A stretch of 64,000 nt of DNA from a virus. The stretch lies in the IMG/VR virus record IMGVR_UViG_3300044797_000098, positions 62,001 to 126,000 of that record; one strand, 5' to 3'. Made by a program: the position numbers and the translations under genes. Numbering within the stretch: position 1 is the first letter of the stretch; each line of letters opens with the position of its first letter. Below the pieces are notes generated by a model. The model was not told where the DNA came from. It worked only from the letters and a program-made list of their open reading frames with translations, and did not search any database. Shown piece by piece: positions 40,414 through 48,988 of this stretch.

Positions 40414-41714
40414 TTATTACTTTCCTTTATCATTGGAATAATTTGTTCCATAACATATTTTTCTAACTTTGAACCAATATATTCTCTTCCATCGATCCAA
40501 ATTAATTTAATATTATTATCATCACATAATTGTTGTTTATAATTATCTCGTTCATGCTGATCTTTAAAATTAACTATTGCTCGTTCTAATGAAATACCAC
40601 CAAAACAAACTGGCTGGTAATGTTGCCTACCATTATATTCAATTATAGTATTTATTAATGGTAAATAAAAATCTGCTCTTAAATTTTTATCTACATTTGG
40701 AATAATTTCTTTTATTAGTTTTTCATGTTGAAACTTGATACCACTTAATTTGAGTAAATCAAATATCAATTTTGCATTTTTTCCGACCCCACACGCTGGG
40801 CACCCCTCTTCGCGATTTAATATGCCTTTTGGCTTTGCCTTCCAAATATAGCCACAATCATTTACTAAGCACTGAAAATCAATTGCCGTATGATTATTTA
40901 TATAATCTCCTAATCTTTTGACATTTCTATTTTTTAATCGTTCATCAACGTTTTGATTATTTAGTTTCAATGTGCCGGCGCATTGCGGACAACCATTGAT
41001 ATTATTAGGAATAATTTGCCAAACATATCCGCATCCGTCTATCAAACACTTAAATCTACATAAGGTCGCACCATTAATAATTTCATCCATTCTTTGGATA
41101 TTTTTACCAATTAGTCTTTCATCAACAATTTTATTGTTTAATGGAAGTTTTCCCCCACATCGCGGACAGCCTGTTTTGTTATTTAACACACCATTCGGTG
41201 ATGTCTTCCATATAAAATTGCAGCCCTGTATTAAACACTGAAAACCAATTTCAGTCATAGCATTTACACAATTATCTAGTCTTCTTATATTTCTTTCACC
41301 TAATCGTTGATCAATAATTTTATTTGTTAATGGAGCTAAGCCAGCACATTGAGGACATCCACTTTTAATATTTAAAATACTAGCGGGGGCTGCATTCCAA
41401 ATATATCCACAAGTATTTACTAAACATTCAAAATCTATTTCAGTATGATTATTTACATAATTTCCTATTCTTTTAATATTTCTATTTATTAATTTTTCAT
41501 CAATAACTTTATTATTTAATTTAGCATTACCTGAGCATTGTGGGCAGCCGTGCCCACCAAAAATATCGTCTGTCCTAGTTTTCCAAATATACATACAAGT
41601 TTCTACTAAACATTGAAAATTAATAGCAGTCCAACTATTTATATAGTTATCTAGCCTTTTGATTTTTCTATCGACTAATCTGGTATCGACAATATCATTA
41701 TTTAGCTTTTTCAT
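40410..41714 (-). CDS. Multi-zinc-ribbon nuclease with Vsr-like catalytic domain
   Basis: 434 residues from the ATG at 41714; a TTG at 41756 lies inside the tubulin-like gene and is less likely, though GGAAACGTAG precedes it. Five tandem ~67-residue units each carry C-L-(V/I)-x-x-C-x-(Y/F)-(I/V)-W and G-C-P-x-C, so five zinc ribbons in a row. The C-terminal ~110 residues, R-A-D-F-Y-L-P then I-I-E-Y-N-G-R-Q-H-Y and I-K-L-I-W-I-D, match a Vsr/EDxHD-type PD-(D/E)xK fold. This architecture is seen in homing-like nucleases, where ribbons read DNA. The same end motif recurs at 55871-56899. ATGA overlap with the endolysin gene. Confidence 0.75.
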   Translation of the reverse strand: MKKLNNDIVDTRLVDRKIKRLDNYINSWTAINFQCLVETCMYIWKTRTDDIFGGHGCPQCSGNAKLNNKVIDEKLINRNIKRIGNYVNNHTEIDFECLVNTCGYIWNAAPASILNIKSGCPQCAGLAPLTNKIIDQRLGERNIRRLDNCVNAMTEIGFQCLIQGCNFIWKTSPNGVLNNKTGCPRCGGKLPLNNKIVDERLIGKNIQRMDEIINGATLCRFKCLIDGCGYVWQIIPNNINGCPQCAGTLKLNNQNVDERLKNRNVKRLGDYINNHTAIDFQCLVNDCGYIWKAKPKGILNREEGCPACGVGKNAKLIFDLLKLSGIKFQHEKLIKEIIPNVDKNLRADFYLPLINTIIEYNGRQHYQPVCFGGISLERAIVNFKDQHERDNYKQQLCDDNNIKLIWIDGREYIGSKLEKYVMEQIIPMIKESNK

Positions 41715-41739
41715 TTTATTTTTAAATAACGTGTATTTA

Positions 41740-43152
41740 TTACTTTCTTCGATCAACTACGTTTCCGCCAACGAACTTTCCAAATGTACTAGTTTTATTA
41801 GCAATTTTATCTTTGATTTTTTGTGCATCACTTATTGTTGTATTTTTCCCAGTATTTAGGGCTACGTTTAAATTACGTGCAGTTTCTTTTTCTTTAACAA
41901 CACTTGATAGATTTTTTATTTCTTCTGTTAGTTGTGTGGTGCGTTCTGCTGGAATACCGAGCCCCGAGAAAAATGAATAAATCTTAACAACATTTCGTGG
42001 TTCATCTATTTCATATATTCCTCGAAATATTTCAGGAGTTCCACACTGTTCTGTCAATAGCGCATTAGCATAATTGATTGCAACGGCTGGAATATCTTTC
42101 CAGCATGTCTTATTTGCTGCTACAATAAATCCAACATATTTACTCTCCTTGATATTAAATCCACTCGCAAGTAAATTATTATTCATATTTGAAATTATAG
42201 CTTCTGCAATCGAAGTCTCGGAACTATAATCTTCTATCTCCATTGAACCATATGTAGAATAACCTGATGAATCGATTAGAATTTTAAGCCATTCCATACT
42301 ATCTAAACTTTTAATCGATGATGGTGATGATGATAGGATATTGAACATATCCAGTGGTTCAACTATCGCTTTATTTGCAACCGAATAAAAATCCATTTGG
42401 CCCACATTAGAATAAATTGCCTCTATTCTTGCATTATCCACTAAAATAATATTAGCAACCTTTTTATTTTGTAAGTCTTTTGATAGAACCGCTAATGTTT
42501 CCATGGCATTAGATTTTGCCTTAAGATCCTCTGAATGCATTGGCAATATGCCAATAATTATAATTGGTTTTCCTAATTCATTTAATATATTTACTAATAC
42601 CTCACAACTACCAGCTCCGCTTCCACCGCCCAATGATGAGCATAACACAAATACTTGCGCATCGCCTAACTGCTTGCTAACCATTTCCTTGATAGCATCA
42701 GCATTAGCTTCCGCTGCATCTCTACCAATACTTAGTGTTCGTGCAGCGCCACCGATAGTATTGTACTCCAATAATAATTTATTACTTTCAGGAACATCTA
42801 TATACTTAAGATCATTCTGCGTCGTATTTAATACAACGCAATCATAGTTAAATTCACGAAACTGCTGGGCTAATTTACTTCCCGCTTGTCCTGATCCAAT
42901 TATTCCAAAATTAATTGATCGTTCCTTTTTTACTGGCTTTACACTCATTGTTTCCTCTTGTTTAACTATATCAATATCTTTCGTTTTTTCTGCTAATTTT
43001 GCTTTTAATTTTGCGAGTTTTTCTTGATCGATATCCATTGCTGGCTGTTCGTTTGTTATGTCATCCACAATGGTTTCTTCTACTAAGTTTAGTTTTGTAG
43101 TCTGAGCGCTCATTTTAGTTTTTCCCTTTTCATTTACGAATCCACTGCCCAT
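41740..43152 (-). CDS. Tubulin/FtsZ-like GTPase with N-terminal extension
   Basis: 470 residues. The GTPase domain starts at ~81 with F-G-I-I-G-S-G-Q-A-G-S-K, then T-I-G-G-A-A-R-T-L-S-I-G-R-D-A, and the tubulin signature L-G-G-G-S-G-A-G-S (174-182), the loop that holds GTP phosphates. P-I-I-I-I-G-I-L-P and A-N-I-I-L-V-D-N-A-R follow. Phage relatives (PhuZ) and plasmid TubZ are ~300-480 residues; the first ~80 residues here are charged and helical and not part of the core. It should polymerise with GTP into filaments that position DNA or particles. GGATTAAATT precedes the ATG. A clear ~70-residue C-terminal tail with basic ends could contact DNA or a partner. Confidence 0.9.
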   Translation of the reverse strand: MGSGFVNEKGKTKMSAQTTKLNLVEETIVDDITNEQPAMDIDQEKLAKLKAKLAEKTKDIDIVKQEETMSVKPVKKERSINFGIIGSGQAGSKLAQQFREFNYDCVVLNTTQNDLKYIDVPESNKLLLEYNTIGGAARTLSIGRDAAEANADAIKEMVSKQLGDAQVFVLCSSLGGGSGAGSCEVLVNILNELGKPIIIIGILPMHSEDLKAKSNAMETLAVLSKDLQNKKVANIILVDNARIEAIYSNVGQMDFYSVANKAIVEPLDMFNILSSSPSSIKSLDSMEWLKILIDSSGYSTYGSMEIEDYSSETSIAEAIISNMNNNLLASGFNIKESKYVGFIVAANKTCWKDIPAVAINYANALLTEQCGTPEIFRGIYEIDEPRNVVKIYSFFSGLGIPAERTTQLTEEIKNLSSVVKEKETARNLNVALNTGKNTTISDAQKIKDKIANKTSTFGKFVGGNVVDRRK

Positions 43153-43196
43153 AATTTAATCCTATCTTGGTTTACGACAATATTGTAAAATTATTT

Positions 43197-45284
43197 TTAT
43201 TTTAGAAACCACGGATTTTTTTGATACCAATTAACCGTAGTGGCGATGCCATCTTTAAATTTTATCTTTGATTTCCAATTTAATTCATTTTTGATTTTAT
43301 CGCAATTTACCGAATAACGAAAGTCATGCCCATTGCCACGAGGATCTGTAATATGTTCCACAAGATTATGACCGCCACCCATGGCATTGCATACTTCTTG
43401 CACAACCTCTATATTGGAGTATTCTTGATTTGATGATATATTATATATTGTATTTACTTTATCAGATCCTAATATGGATAGCAACGCATCACAATTATCA
43501 TCAACAAATGTCCATTCACGAAGAAACGAGCCATTGCCATACACTGGTATCTTTTGATTATTCATAATTGATTTTATTATTACTGGAATAAGTTTCTCTG
43601 ATTGTCTCGGGCCATAATTATTTGACGCGCGAGTAATTACATATGGAAGTCCGAATGAGTTATTCGCTGCTTTGATTATTAACTCACCTGACGCTTTTGA
43701 GGCACTGTATGGATTTTTAGGATCTAATGGCGCCTCTTCTGTCCAAGGAAGGTCATTGGGTGATTTCAACGCGCCCATAACTTCGTCAGTATTTCCTGAA
43801 AAAGCAATCTTGCCATTTCTTTCTATTAAAAAGTTTTTATTATCAGCAACTGTTAAGCACCATATTTTTCCCTTATACTGTTGTCTTGTTGGTTTTGGAA
43901 GTAATATTAAACGTTGATTGGCAAATCCAACGTCATTGGCATCACCTGCAATTTTTCTTCCATTTATAAATGATTCGCAATGCCTTCTACCAACGTTAGG
44001 CTGGCATCCCAGCATCGCTCCCAAATAACATAATTGTGCTGTTAATTTTTCTGAAACCGTTGTTATTTGTGGAACACGTCCTTTAATACCAAATCCATGT
44101 CCATCGGAATCATGTATACCTCGCCATAATAATTTTAATAAATCTGTTCCGTGATTAAACATCCATTCTGGAATATGTTTATTTTTAGCGTACTTACCAA
44201 AGTTATCAAAAAACTCCATCCATTCTTTTGATCCAAAATATACGTGTTCGCCAGATTTTCCTTTTTGCAGACTATATTTTATATTAAGTGTAGTTAATGC
44301 TATCTCTAATGATTTTCTGGCTTTATCATTTTCTGGAACATCGAAAAATATTCTATATGAACGACTTAATGTCGTTTCTTGCGAACCACGTTTTTCTGGT
44401 TTTAAAAATCTACCAGTTTTTGGATCTCTACCTAATTTCAATCTTTCTTGATATGAAAGACCGCTTTTATTATGTGTTATCTTTTCTTGATATGCAGTAA
44501 ATCCATCTCCAATATATACTCCGCATAAATAAAATAATGCTCTTGCATCTACCATTCCTATGTTTGGAACATTTATTTGTTCTGCTGATATTTTATTTAT
44601 CTCACCTCTCGGTAAATAATTTTTTTCTTCGGAAATCTCTAATTCTTCCGCAGTATACCATTGTAATTTACAAATTTCATTTGTGGGGTGATCTGCACAT
44701 ATAAATCTATGATTAGGTGTAACAACTAAATCTGTCCTTTTACTATCAAAATGCATCATATCACCATCATAATCCTGAACTATTATTTTTTTAATTGGCT
44801 TCTCTTCCACACTACCGGTATCAGGATTAATTGTTAAAACTAATTCATTTTCTTTTAATTCTTGCCAGGTTTTAAATCCGTTTTTTGTTACTGCTCTTGT
44901 TTGCTCATCATAACAAGATGTATATACTAATTTCTTAACTCCCCATTTCACACAAGCATTCACAATAACTTGTGTCCCGAGAACATTAGAACGAATGAAC
45001 TCATTAGGATTTTTTAATGAGTCATCAACGAAGCTACAAGCAGCAGCGTGCAAAACAATTTCTGGTTTCACATACTCAAAAATCCTATTTATAATATGTT
45101 CATCGCATATATCTGCAAGATAGAATGAGTGGCTTTTGTGTTCGTAGATATTATTTAATAATGATGATTTAGATATTCTATCGATAGATACTATATCATA
45201 TGGAACTTTATCGTAAATTGCTTTACGAATAAAATTAGACATTATAAATCCACAGGAGCCTGTAATTAGTAATTTCTGTTTCAT
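43197..45284 (-). CDS. Intein-containing NAD-dependent nucleotide-sugar dehydratase/epimerase (SDR)
   Basis: 695 residues, of which 320 are the enzyme. The N-extein (1-123) has T-G-S-C-G-F-I-M for NAD binding, I-V-S-I-D, L-H-A-A-A, and ends V-Y-T-S. The C-extein (499-695) starts T-D-E-V-M-G, so splicing recreates S-T-D-E-V-x-G, the catalytic Thr-Asp-Glu of dTDP-glucose 4,6-dehydratase-type enzymes; Y-S-A-S-K (526-530) gives the Tyr and Lys. V-Y-G-N-G-S-F-L-R-E-W-T is the sugar-binding loop. Length after splicing is 320, normal for the family. It makes a keto-deoxy sugar nucleotide for the adjacent glycosyltransferases, by inference. ATGA overlap with the upstream GT2 gene. Confidence 0.9.
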   Translation of the reverse strand: MKQKLLITGSCGFIMSNFIRKAIYDKVPYDIVSIDRISKSSLLNNIYEHKSHSFYLADICDEHIINRIFEYVKPEIVLHAAACSFVDDSLKNPNEFIRSNVLGTQVIVNACVKWGVKKLVYTSCYDEQTRAVTKNGFKTWQELKENELVLTINPDTGSVEEKPIKKIIVQDYDGDMMHFDSKRTDLVVTPNHRFICADHPTNEICKLQWYTAEELEISEEKNYLPRGEINKISAEQINVPNIGMVDARALFYLCGVYIGDGFTAYQEKITHNKSGLSYQERLKLGRDPKTGRFLKPEKRGSQETTLSRSYRIFFDVPENDKARKSLEIALTTLNIKYSLQKGKSGEHVYFGSKEWMEFFDNFGKYAKNKHIPEWMFNHGTDLLKLLWRGIHDSDGHGFGIKGRVPQITTVSEKLTAQLCYLGAMLGCQPNVGRRHCESFINGRKIAGDANDVGFANQRLILLPKPTRQQYKGKIWCLTVADNKNFLIERNGKIAFSGNTDEVMGALKSPNDLPWTEEAPLDPKNPYSASKASGELIIKAANNSFGLPYVITRASNNYGPRQSEKLIPVIIKSIMNNQKIPVYGNGSFLREWTFVDDNCDALLSILGSDKVNTIYNISSNQEYSNIEVVQEVCNAMGGGHNLVEHITDPRGNGHDFRYSVNCDKIKNELNWKSKIKFKDGIATTVNWYQKNPWFLK
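43791..44915 (-). mobile_element. LAGLIDADG-type intein inside the sugar dehydratase
   Basis: 375 residues, Cys124 to Asn498 of the host protein. Block A begins C-Y-D-E-Q-T-R-A-V; block B has V-V-T-P-N-H-R-F; two LAGLIDADG-like helices are L-C-G-V-Y-I-G-D-G and L-L-W-R-G-I-H-D-S-D-G; block F has W-C-L-T-V-A-D-N-K-N-F-L-I; and the end is A-F-S-G-N followed by Thr. The residue before the last Asn is Gly, not the usual His. Both homing-endonuclease helices keep an acidic residue, so nuclease activity may remain. The +1 residue is the catalytic Thr of the host enzyme, which explains targeting a conserved active-site codon. Confidence 0.9.
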
Positions 45285-46120
45285 TTTTTACTCTTGTATA
45301 GATTATAGTTTGGATTACTTGTATATAATTGATGATCTTCCTTTATTACATTACCCCATTTTTTGCGGAATAGATTTACATTATGTTGCATAAATAGACG
45401 ATTTGTTTTTGTTGTTTTTAACGTTGCGGATTCTTCGTGAAAGATATTTGTTTCACCGCAATATACAACTTTTTTATTCATATTAAATTTGATAGATAGA
45501 TTCATATCAATATCGTCGAACGCCCAAATAAATTGCTCGTCAAATCCGTTTAATCCGCTCTTGTTCGTTTTACAAGTATTCTCAAATAATCCGGCACGAA
45601 TTAATAATACTGCTCCTGTGCAAGCGTTGAACTCACGATTCTTTCGTGCATTCGCATCTTCCATCTCACCTAACCTATAATGCCAAGGAAGCATGTCTTT
45701 ATTACGATCCCATTCTATCCCAGCGTGTTGCAATTTTCTTGTATCGGTATAATTTAGTTTTGCGCCAACAACACCGACATCATCATCGTTATCCATAATT
45801 TTCATCATATTTTTGATTGACGCAGTATCGTTGAAAACTATATCATTATTCAATAATAATATGTAATCACTTTCTTTTGGTGATGCTTCCTTGAATAAAA
45901 CATTACATCCTTGTGCGAAGTTTTGTAAATTATCCTTCCATTGTATTGGAACTATATTAGGATTATTCAATCCATTTAGATATTCTATCGAACCATCATT
46001 AGAACCATTTTCTTTTACTAACCATTTGTAATCAATGTTATTTAGTGATTTGATTAGTGTTGGAGCAAGTTTTTCTAATTTAGATTTACCGTTCCAAGTA
46101 AGCGTCAATATATATAACAT
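45281..46120 (-). CDS. Family 2 glycosyltransferase
   Basis: 279 residues. GT-A fold features: L-T-L-T-W-N-G-K near the N-terminus, V-K-E-N-G-S-N-D-G-S, L-L-N-N-D-I-V-F (the DxD-like metal site), E-F-N-A-C-T-G-A-V-L, and D-E-Q-F-I-W-A-F-D-D-I-D, which resembles rhamnosyl- and related transferases. No membrane anchor. Overlaps the dehydratase gene by ATGA and follows the membrane protein gene as TAAATG, so it is in one operon with them. Confidence 0.88.
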   Translation of the reverse strand: MLYILTLTWNGKSKLEKLAPTLIKSLNNIDYKWLVKENGSNDGSIEYLNGLNNPNIVPIQWKDNLQNFAQGCNVLFKEASPKESDYILLLNNDIVFNDTASIKNMMKIMDNDDDVGVVGAKLNYTDTRKLQHAGIEWDRNKDMLPWHYRLGEMEDANARKNREFNACTGAVLLIRAGLFENTCKTNKSGLNGFDEQFIWAFDDIDMNLSIKFNMNKKVVYCGETNIFHEESATLKTTKTNRLFMQHNVNLFRKKWGNVIKEDHQLYTSNPNYNLYKSKK

Positions 46121-47134
46121 TTAGAACCCTACGCTAATATTAGCCCCACCAAATATATGACCACCTGTATCCATTTGAAATGATGGGCCAATATATGTAT
46201 TATCCACGATGCCTTTTGGCAATAGACCACCGATATTAAATGATATTGGATTCAATATTCCTGCTACTTTTTTAGTTCCAGTTTCATAACCAACTCCTAA
46301 TTGCAGGATTGATATGGCTGGCGATACTTTTGTTGTACCATAACTCATTATACCTAATGTTAGACCGGCGTTAGCTGAACCACCAAATTTAGTAAAATCT
46401 ACGGCAGCTCCACCAGTACCAAAAAGACGAGGATTCCAAAATGAGAACGATGGCGCAGGATATGTTTCCTCGAACTTTCCAGTACTAACATTTATGGGAA
46501 CCGTTTTACCGTTTGATGTGATTTGCATTGTATTATACATAACGTGTTTGCCATCTGCCGTTGTTCCAAGCACACTATTCACCGAATATGTTCGTGGATA
46601 GATATCCTCGCTCCACGGAGTTTTACTTGATGCATCGAATGAAACATTACCTACGGGTACTGTTGTTCCTGTAAATTGTTCATTCAACTCCAAGTGCTGA
46701 ACATTGCTTGTATAACCATATGGATCGGCATTAGGGCAAGGGATTTGTTTTCCATTACAATCTACCGTTGGTACCGTTGATGGATGAGTATCAGGCGTTG
46801 TGCTTGTAGAACCAACGTTTGTTGCTACTGTACCGCCACTATTGACTGATACGTGATTGATACCAGTAATTTGAGCGCCAAGCGTGCTCAAATCTTTGCT
46901 AATTGTATTGAGATTTATGTCATTTTGTTTTGCAAAATTATTCAAATCGTCTTTTGACACATATGACGATTGAGATCGAACAATCTGATCTGCTAATTGT
47001 TTTTGTGTAATTACGGATTGATTTATTGCAGTTTGCATATTATGCATTTCTATCTGTTGGTAAATAATAAATCCAACTGCTCCAAATACAACTACGCCAG
47101 CAACTATTAAAATTATCTTTGTTATTAAATTCAT
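46121..47134 (-). CDS. Membrane-anchored protein with coiled coil and beta C-terminus
   Basis: 337 residues. Residues ~4-26 (I-T-K-I-I-L-I-V-A-G-V-V-V-F) form one N-terminal transmembrane helix, followed by ~70 helical residues and a Ser/Thr-rich linker. The remaining ~200 residues are beta-rich, and the end, H-I-F-G-G-A-N-I-S-V-G-F, has alternating hydrophobic residues and a terminal Phe, like the signal on outer-membrane barrels. That suggests a protein spanning the envelope from the inner side, perhaps spanin-like, but this is inference. Strong site AAAGGAAGTAAA. It lies within the glycosyltransferase operon. Confidence 0.55.
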   Translation of the reverse strand: MNLITKIILIVAGVVVFGAVGFIIYQQIEMHNMQTAINQSVITQKQLADQIVRSQSSYVSKDDLNNFAKQNDINLNTISKDLSTLGAQITGINHVSVNSGGTVATNVGSTSTTPDTHPSTVPTVDCNGKQIPCPNADPYGYTSNVQHLELNEQFTGTTVPVGNVSFDASSKTPWSEDIYPRTYSVNSVLGTTADGKHVMYNTMQITSNGKTVPINVSTGKFEETYPAPSFSFWNPRLFGTGGAAVDFTKFGGSANAGLTLGIMSYGTTKVSPAISILQLGVGYETGTKKVAGILNPISFNIGGLLPKGIVDNTYIGPSFQMDTGGHIFGGANISVGF

Positions 47135-47172
47135 TTTACTTCCTTTGCACTCAATTTAGTGATGAAAACAAT

Positions 47173-47838
47173 TTACGCACCCCAGTCTTTAAGAAATACT
47201 TTTCTACCATCATTGTATAATTTATTTATATTTGCTGGGTTAGTGGATTTTTGTCTATAATGTATAACGGGCACTGATACCACCTTAAATGGTATCCCGA
47301 GTTTTCTTGCACGGAAACTTAAATCGCCATCATTGAAATAAAAATACTTTTCATTCCATATCTGTCCATCACCAAGATCTAATTTGTTCCAGTTTTCTTT
47401 TGATGATGCAACACACCAACCTGACATATATGAATTACCATCTAGATATGTATTTGCTTCACGAATAAAATTAAATTTATCATCTAACTGACCCATTGTT
47501 GGCCCAACGATAGCATCACAGTTTTCTATAATATCATTAGTCCAATTATCATAATTATCATTTACTTTAATATCATTGTTGAGAAATAATACATTATTTG
47601 CCCTTGATGCTCTATAACCTATATTGCATCCTTTGGAATGCAAATAATTTTCATTATTTCTAATATAGACAAATCTTGGATCTGTTATTTTTTCTAATTC
47701 TTTTTGTGTATCATCTGTTGATGCATTATCTACAATAATTATTTCATTATTATTGGATAGTTTAAATAGATCATTGACACAAGATTTTGTAAATGACCAT
47801 TTATTATACACTGGTATTATGATACTTAAATCATACAT
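47173..47838 (-). CDS. Family 2 glycosyltransferase
   Basis: 221 residues. Starts S-I-I-I-P-V-Y-N-K, then I-I-I-V-D-N-A-S-T-D-D-T, V-L-F-L-N-N-D-I-K (metal site), and F-N-D-G-D-L-S-F-R-A-R-K-L-G, all standard for short GT2 enzymes of the GT-A fold. It adds a sugar from a nucleotide donor, substrate unknown. TAATG overlap with the GT4-like gene upstream. A 38-nt gap separates it from the membrane protein gene, which has its own strong binding site. Confidence 0.9.
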   Translation of the reverse strand: MYDLSIIIPVYNKWSFTKSCVNDLFKLSNNNEIIIVDNASTDDTQKELEKITDPRFVYIRNNENYLHSKGCNIGYRASRANNVLFLNNDIKVNDNYDNWTNDIIENCDAIVGPTMGQLDDKFNFIREANTYLDGNSYMSGWCVASSKENWNKLDLGDGQIWNEKYFYFNDGDLSFRARKLGIPFKVVSVPVIHYRQKSTNPANINKLYNDGRKVFLKDWGA

Positions 47839-48959
47839 TATACCGCCAAATCTAATATTCTTTTCGTTATTGTCATCCAGTTGTAATTTTTTTCAGTTTC
47901 CTCTATGTTGGCTTTATATTTTTTTAATAACTCATTCTTGTTGGAAACGGCATATTTTAATTTAACTACACCATCATCTAAATCTGGCTTGAATGCTTTT
48001 GTACCCTTGCTTTGCCAATACAAATAATTACCGGGAACCAAAAACTCTTTGCCATCAATTAATATAGAATTATCATCATTTAAAAAATCTAAAAATCCAC
48101 CGTATCTTGGTGCAATGTTAATTAACCCTAACGCGTTGGCTTCTAATGCACACATACCAAAACCTTCCGTATTACTTGCAGTAAATACGATATCACAAGA
48201 TTTATATAATGAATATATATTTGGTATATATTCTCTTATTATTTCTACTTCTGCGTGATTTTTATACTTAAACTCAAAATCACCAAATATATCTCTAAAT
48301 GATAGCTCAAATGGTTGAGTTGGATTTTTCTCTTTTACTTTTAATATTAAACACACATCGTCTGATTTATTAAATGCTTTTCCATAAATATCTAAAAGAC
48401 CACCTATATTTTTCCTTCGATGTATTTGACCTAATGGCTGAACGAGTATTTTATTTGTTTTCTTTGTTTTTAATTTGAACGGCATGGCTGATTTGATCTG
48501 ATCAAAATCAACACCATGTGGGATTACCGTCATAGCATTTTCTGGTATGCCAGAATCTAAAAAGATTTGTTTTGCAAAATTAGATGGTGGAAGCAATTTA
48601 TCTGCGAACTTGTAAGATTTTGCAAAACCATCTGGGATGGAGTTTTTACCAGCGAACTCATAACACCATATTCCAAATCTATTTTTATTAGAATGTGAAA
48701 GATATACTTGCATATTTTTTAATGCTGTATATGAAATTGACATATCATAATTATTATCTGGTAATTTACCAAATATTAACTTATTTTCTTCTGATGCACC
48801 TATTAAGTATTTTCTTAAATTTTCTGGTATATTTTTTTCACCATCGGTTGAGAATAAGTTAACATTATGACCTTGTGATATTAAGGCGGTTGCTATTCCA
48901 CGACCAACATGTGCCCAAGAATGATTAGCATTTAAAAATTGACGCATTATTATACGCAT
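47838..48959 (-). CDS. GT-B (GT1/GT4-like) glycosyltransferase
   Basis: 373 residues. N-terminal M-R-I-I-M-R-Q-F with S-W-A-H-V-G-R-G-I-A-T-A, C-terminal donor domain with V-I-P-H-G-V-D and T-E-G-F-G-M-C-A-L-E-A-N-A, the E-x7-E motif of retaining GT4 enzymes (E in T-E-G and E in L-E-A). Complete length. It starts the glycan unit and has no strong site before the ATG; a 16-bp palindrome lies just upstream. Confidence 0.88.
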   Translation of the reverse strand: MRIIMRQFLNANHSWAHVGRGIATALISQGHNVNLFSTDGEKNIPENLRKYLIGASEENKLIFGKLPDNNYDMSISYTALKNMQVYLSHSNKNRFGIWCYEFAGKNSIPDGFAKSYKFADKLLPPSNFAKQIFLDSGIPENAMTVIPHGVDFDQIKSAMPFKLKTKKTNKILVQPLGQIHRRKNIGGLLDIYGKAFNKSDDVCLILKVKEKNPTQPFELSFRDIFGDFEFKYKNHAEVEIIREYIPNIYSLYKSCDIVFTASNTEGFGMCALEANALGLINIAPRYGGFLDFLNDDNSILIDGKEFLVPGNYLYWQSKGTKAFKPDLDDGVVKLKYAVSNKNELLKKYKANIEETEKNYNWMTITKRILDLAV

Positions 48960-48967
48960 ACTTATGC

Positions 48968-48983
48968 TATATCACGTGATATA
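48968..48983. repeat. Perfect 16-bp palindrome upstream of the GT-B gene
   Basis: TATATCACGTGATATA lies nine bases before the GT-B start codon. Read on the plus strand it is followed by seven Ts, so it might act as an antisense terminator, but no plus-strand gene is here. It is more likely an operator. Confidence 0.45.
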
Positions 48984-48988
48984 TTTTT

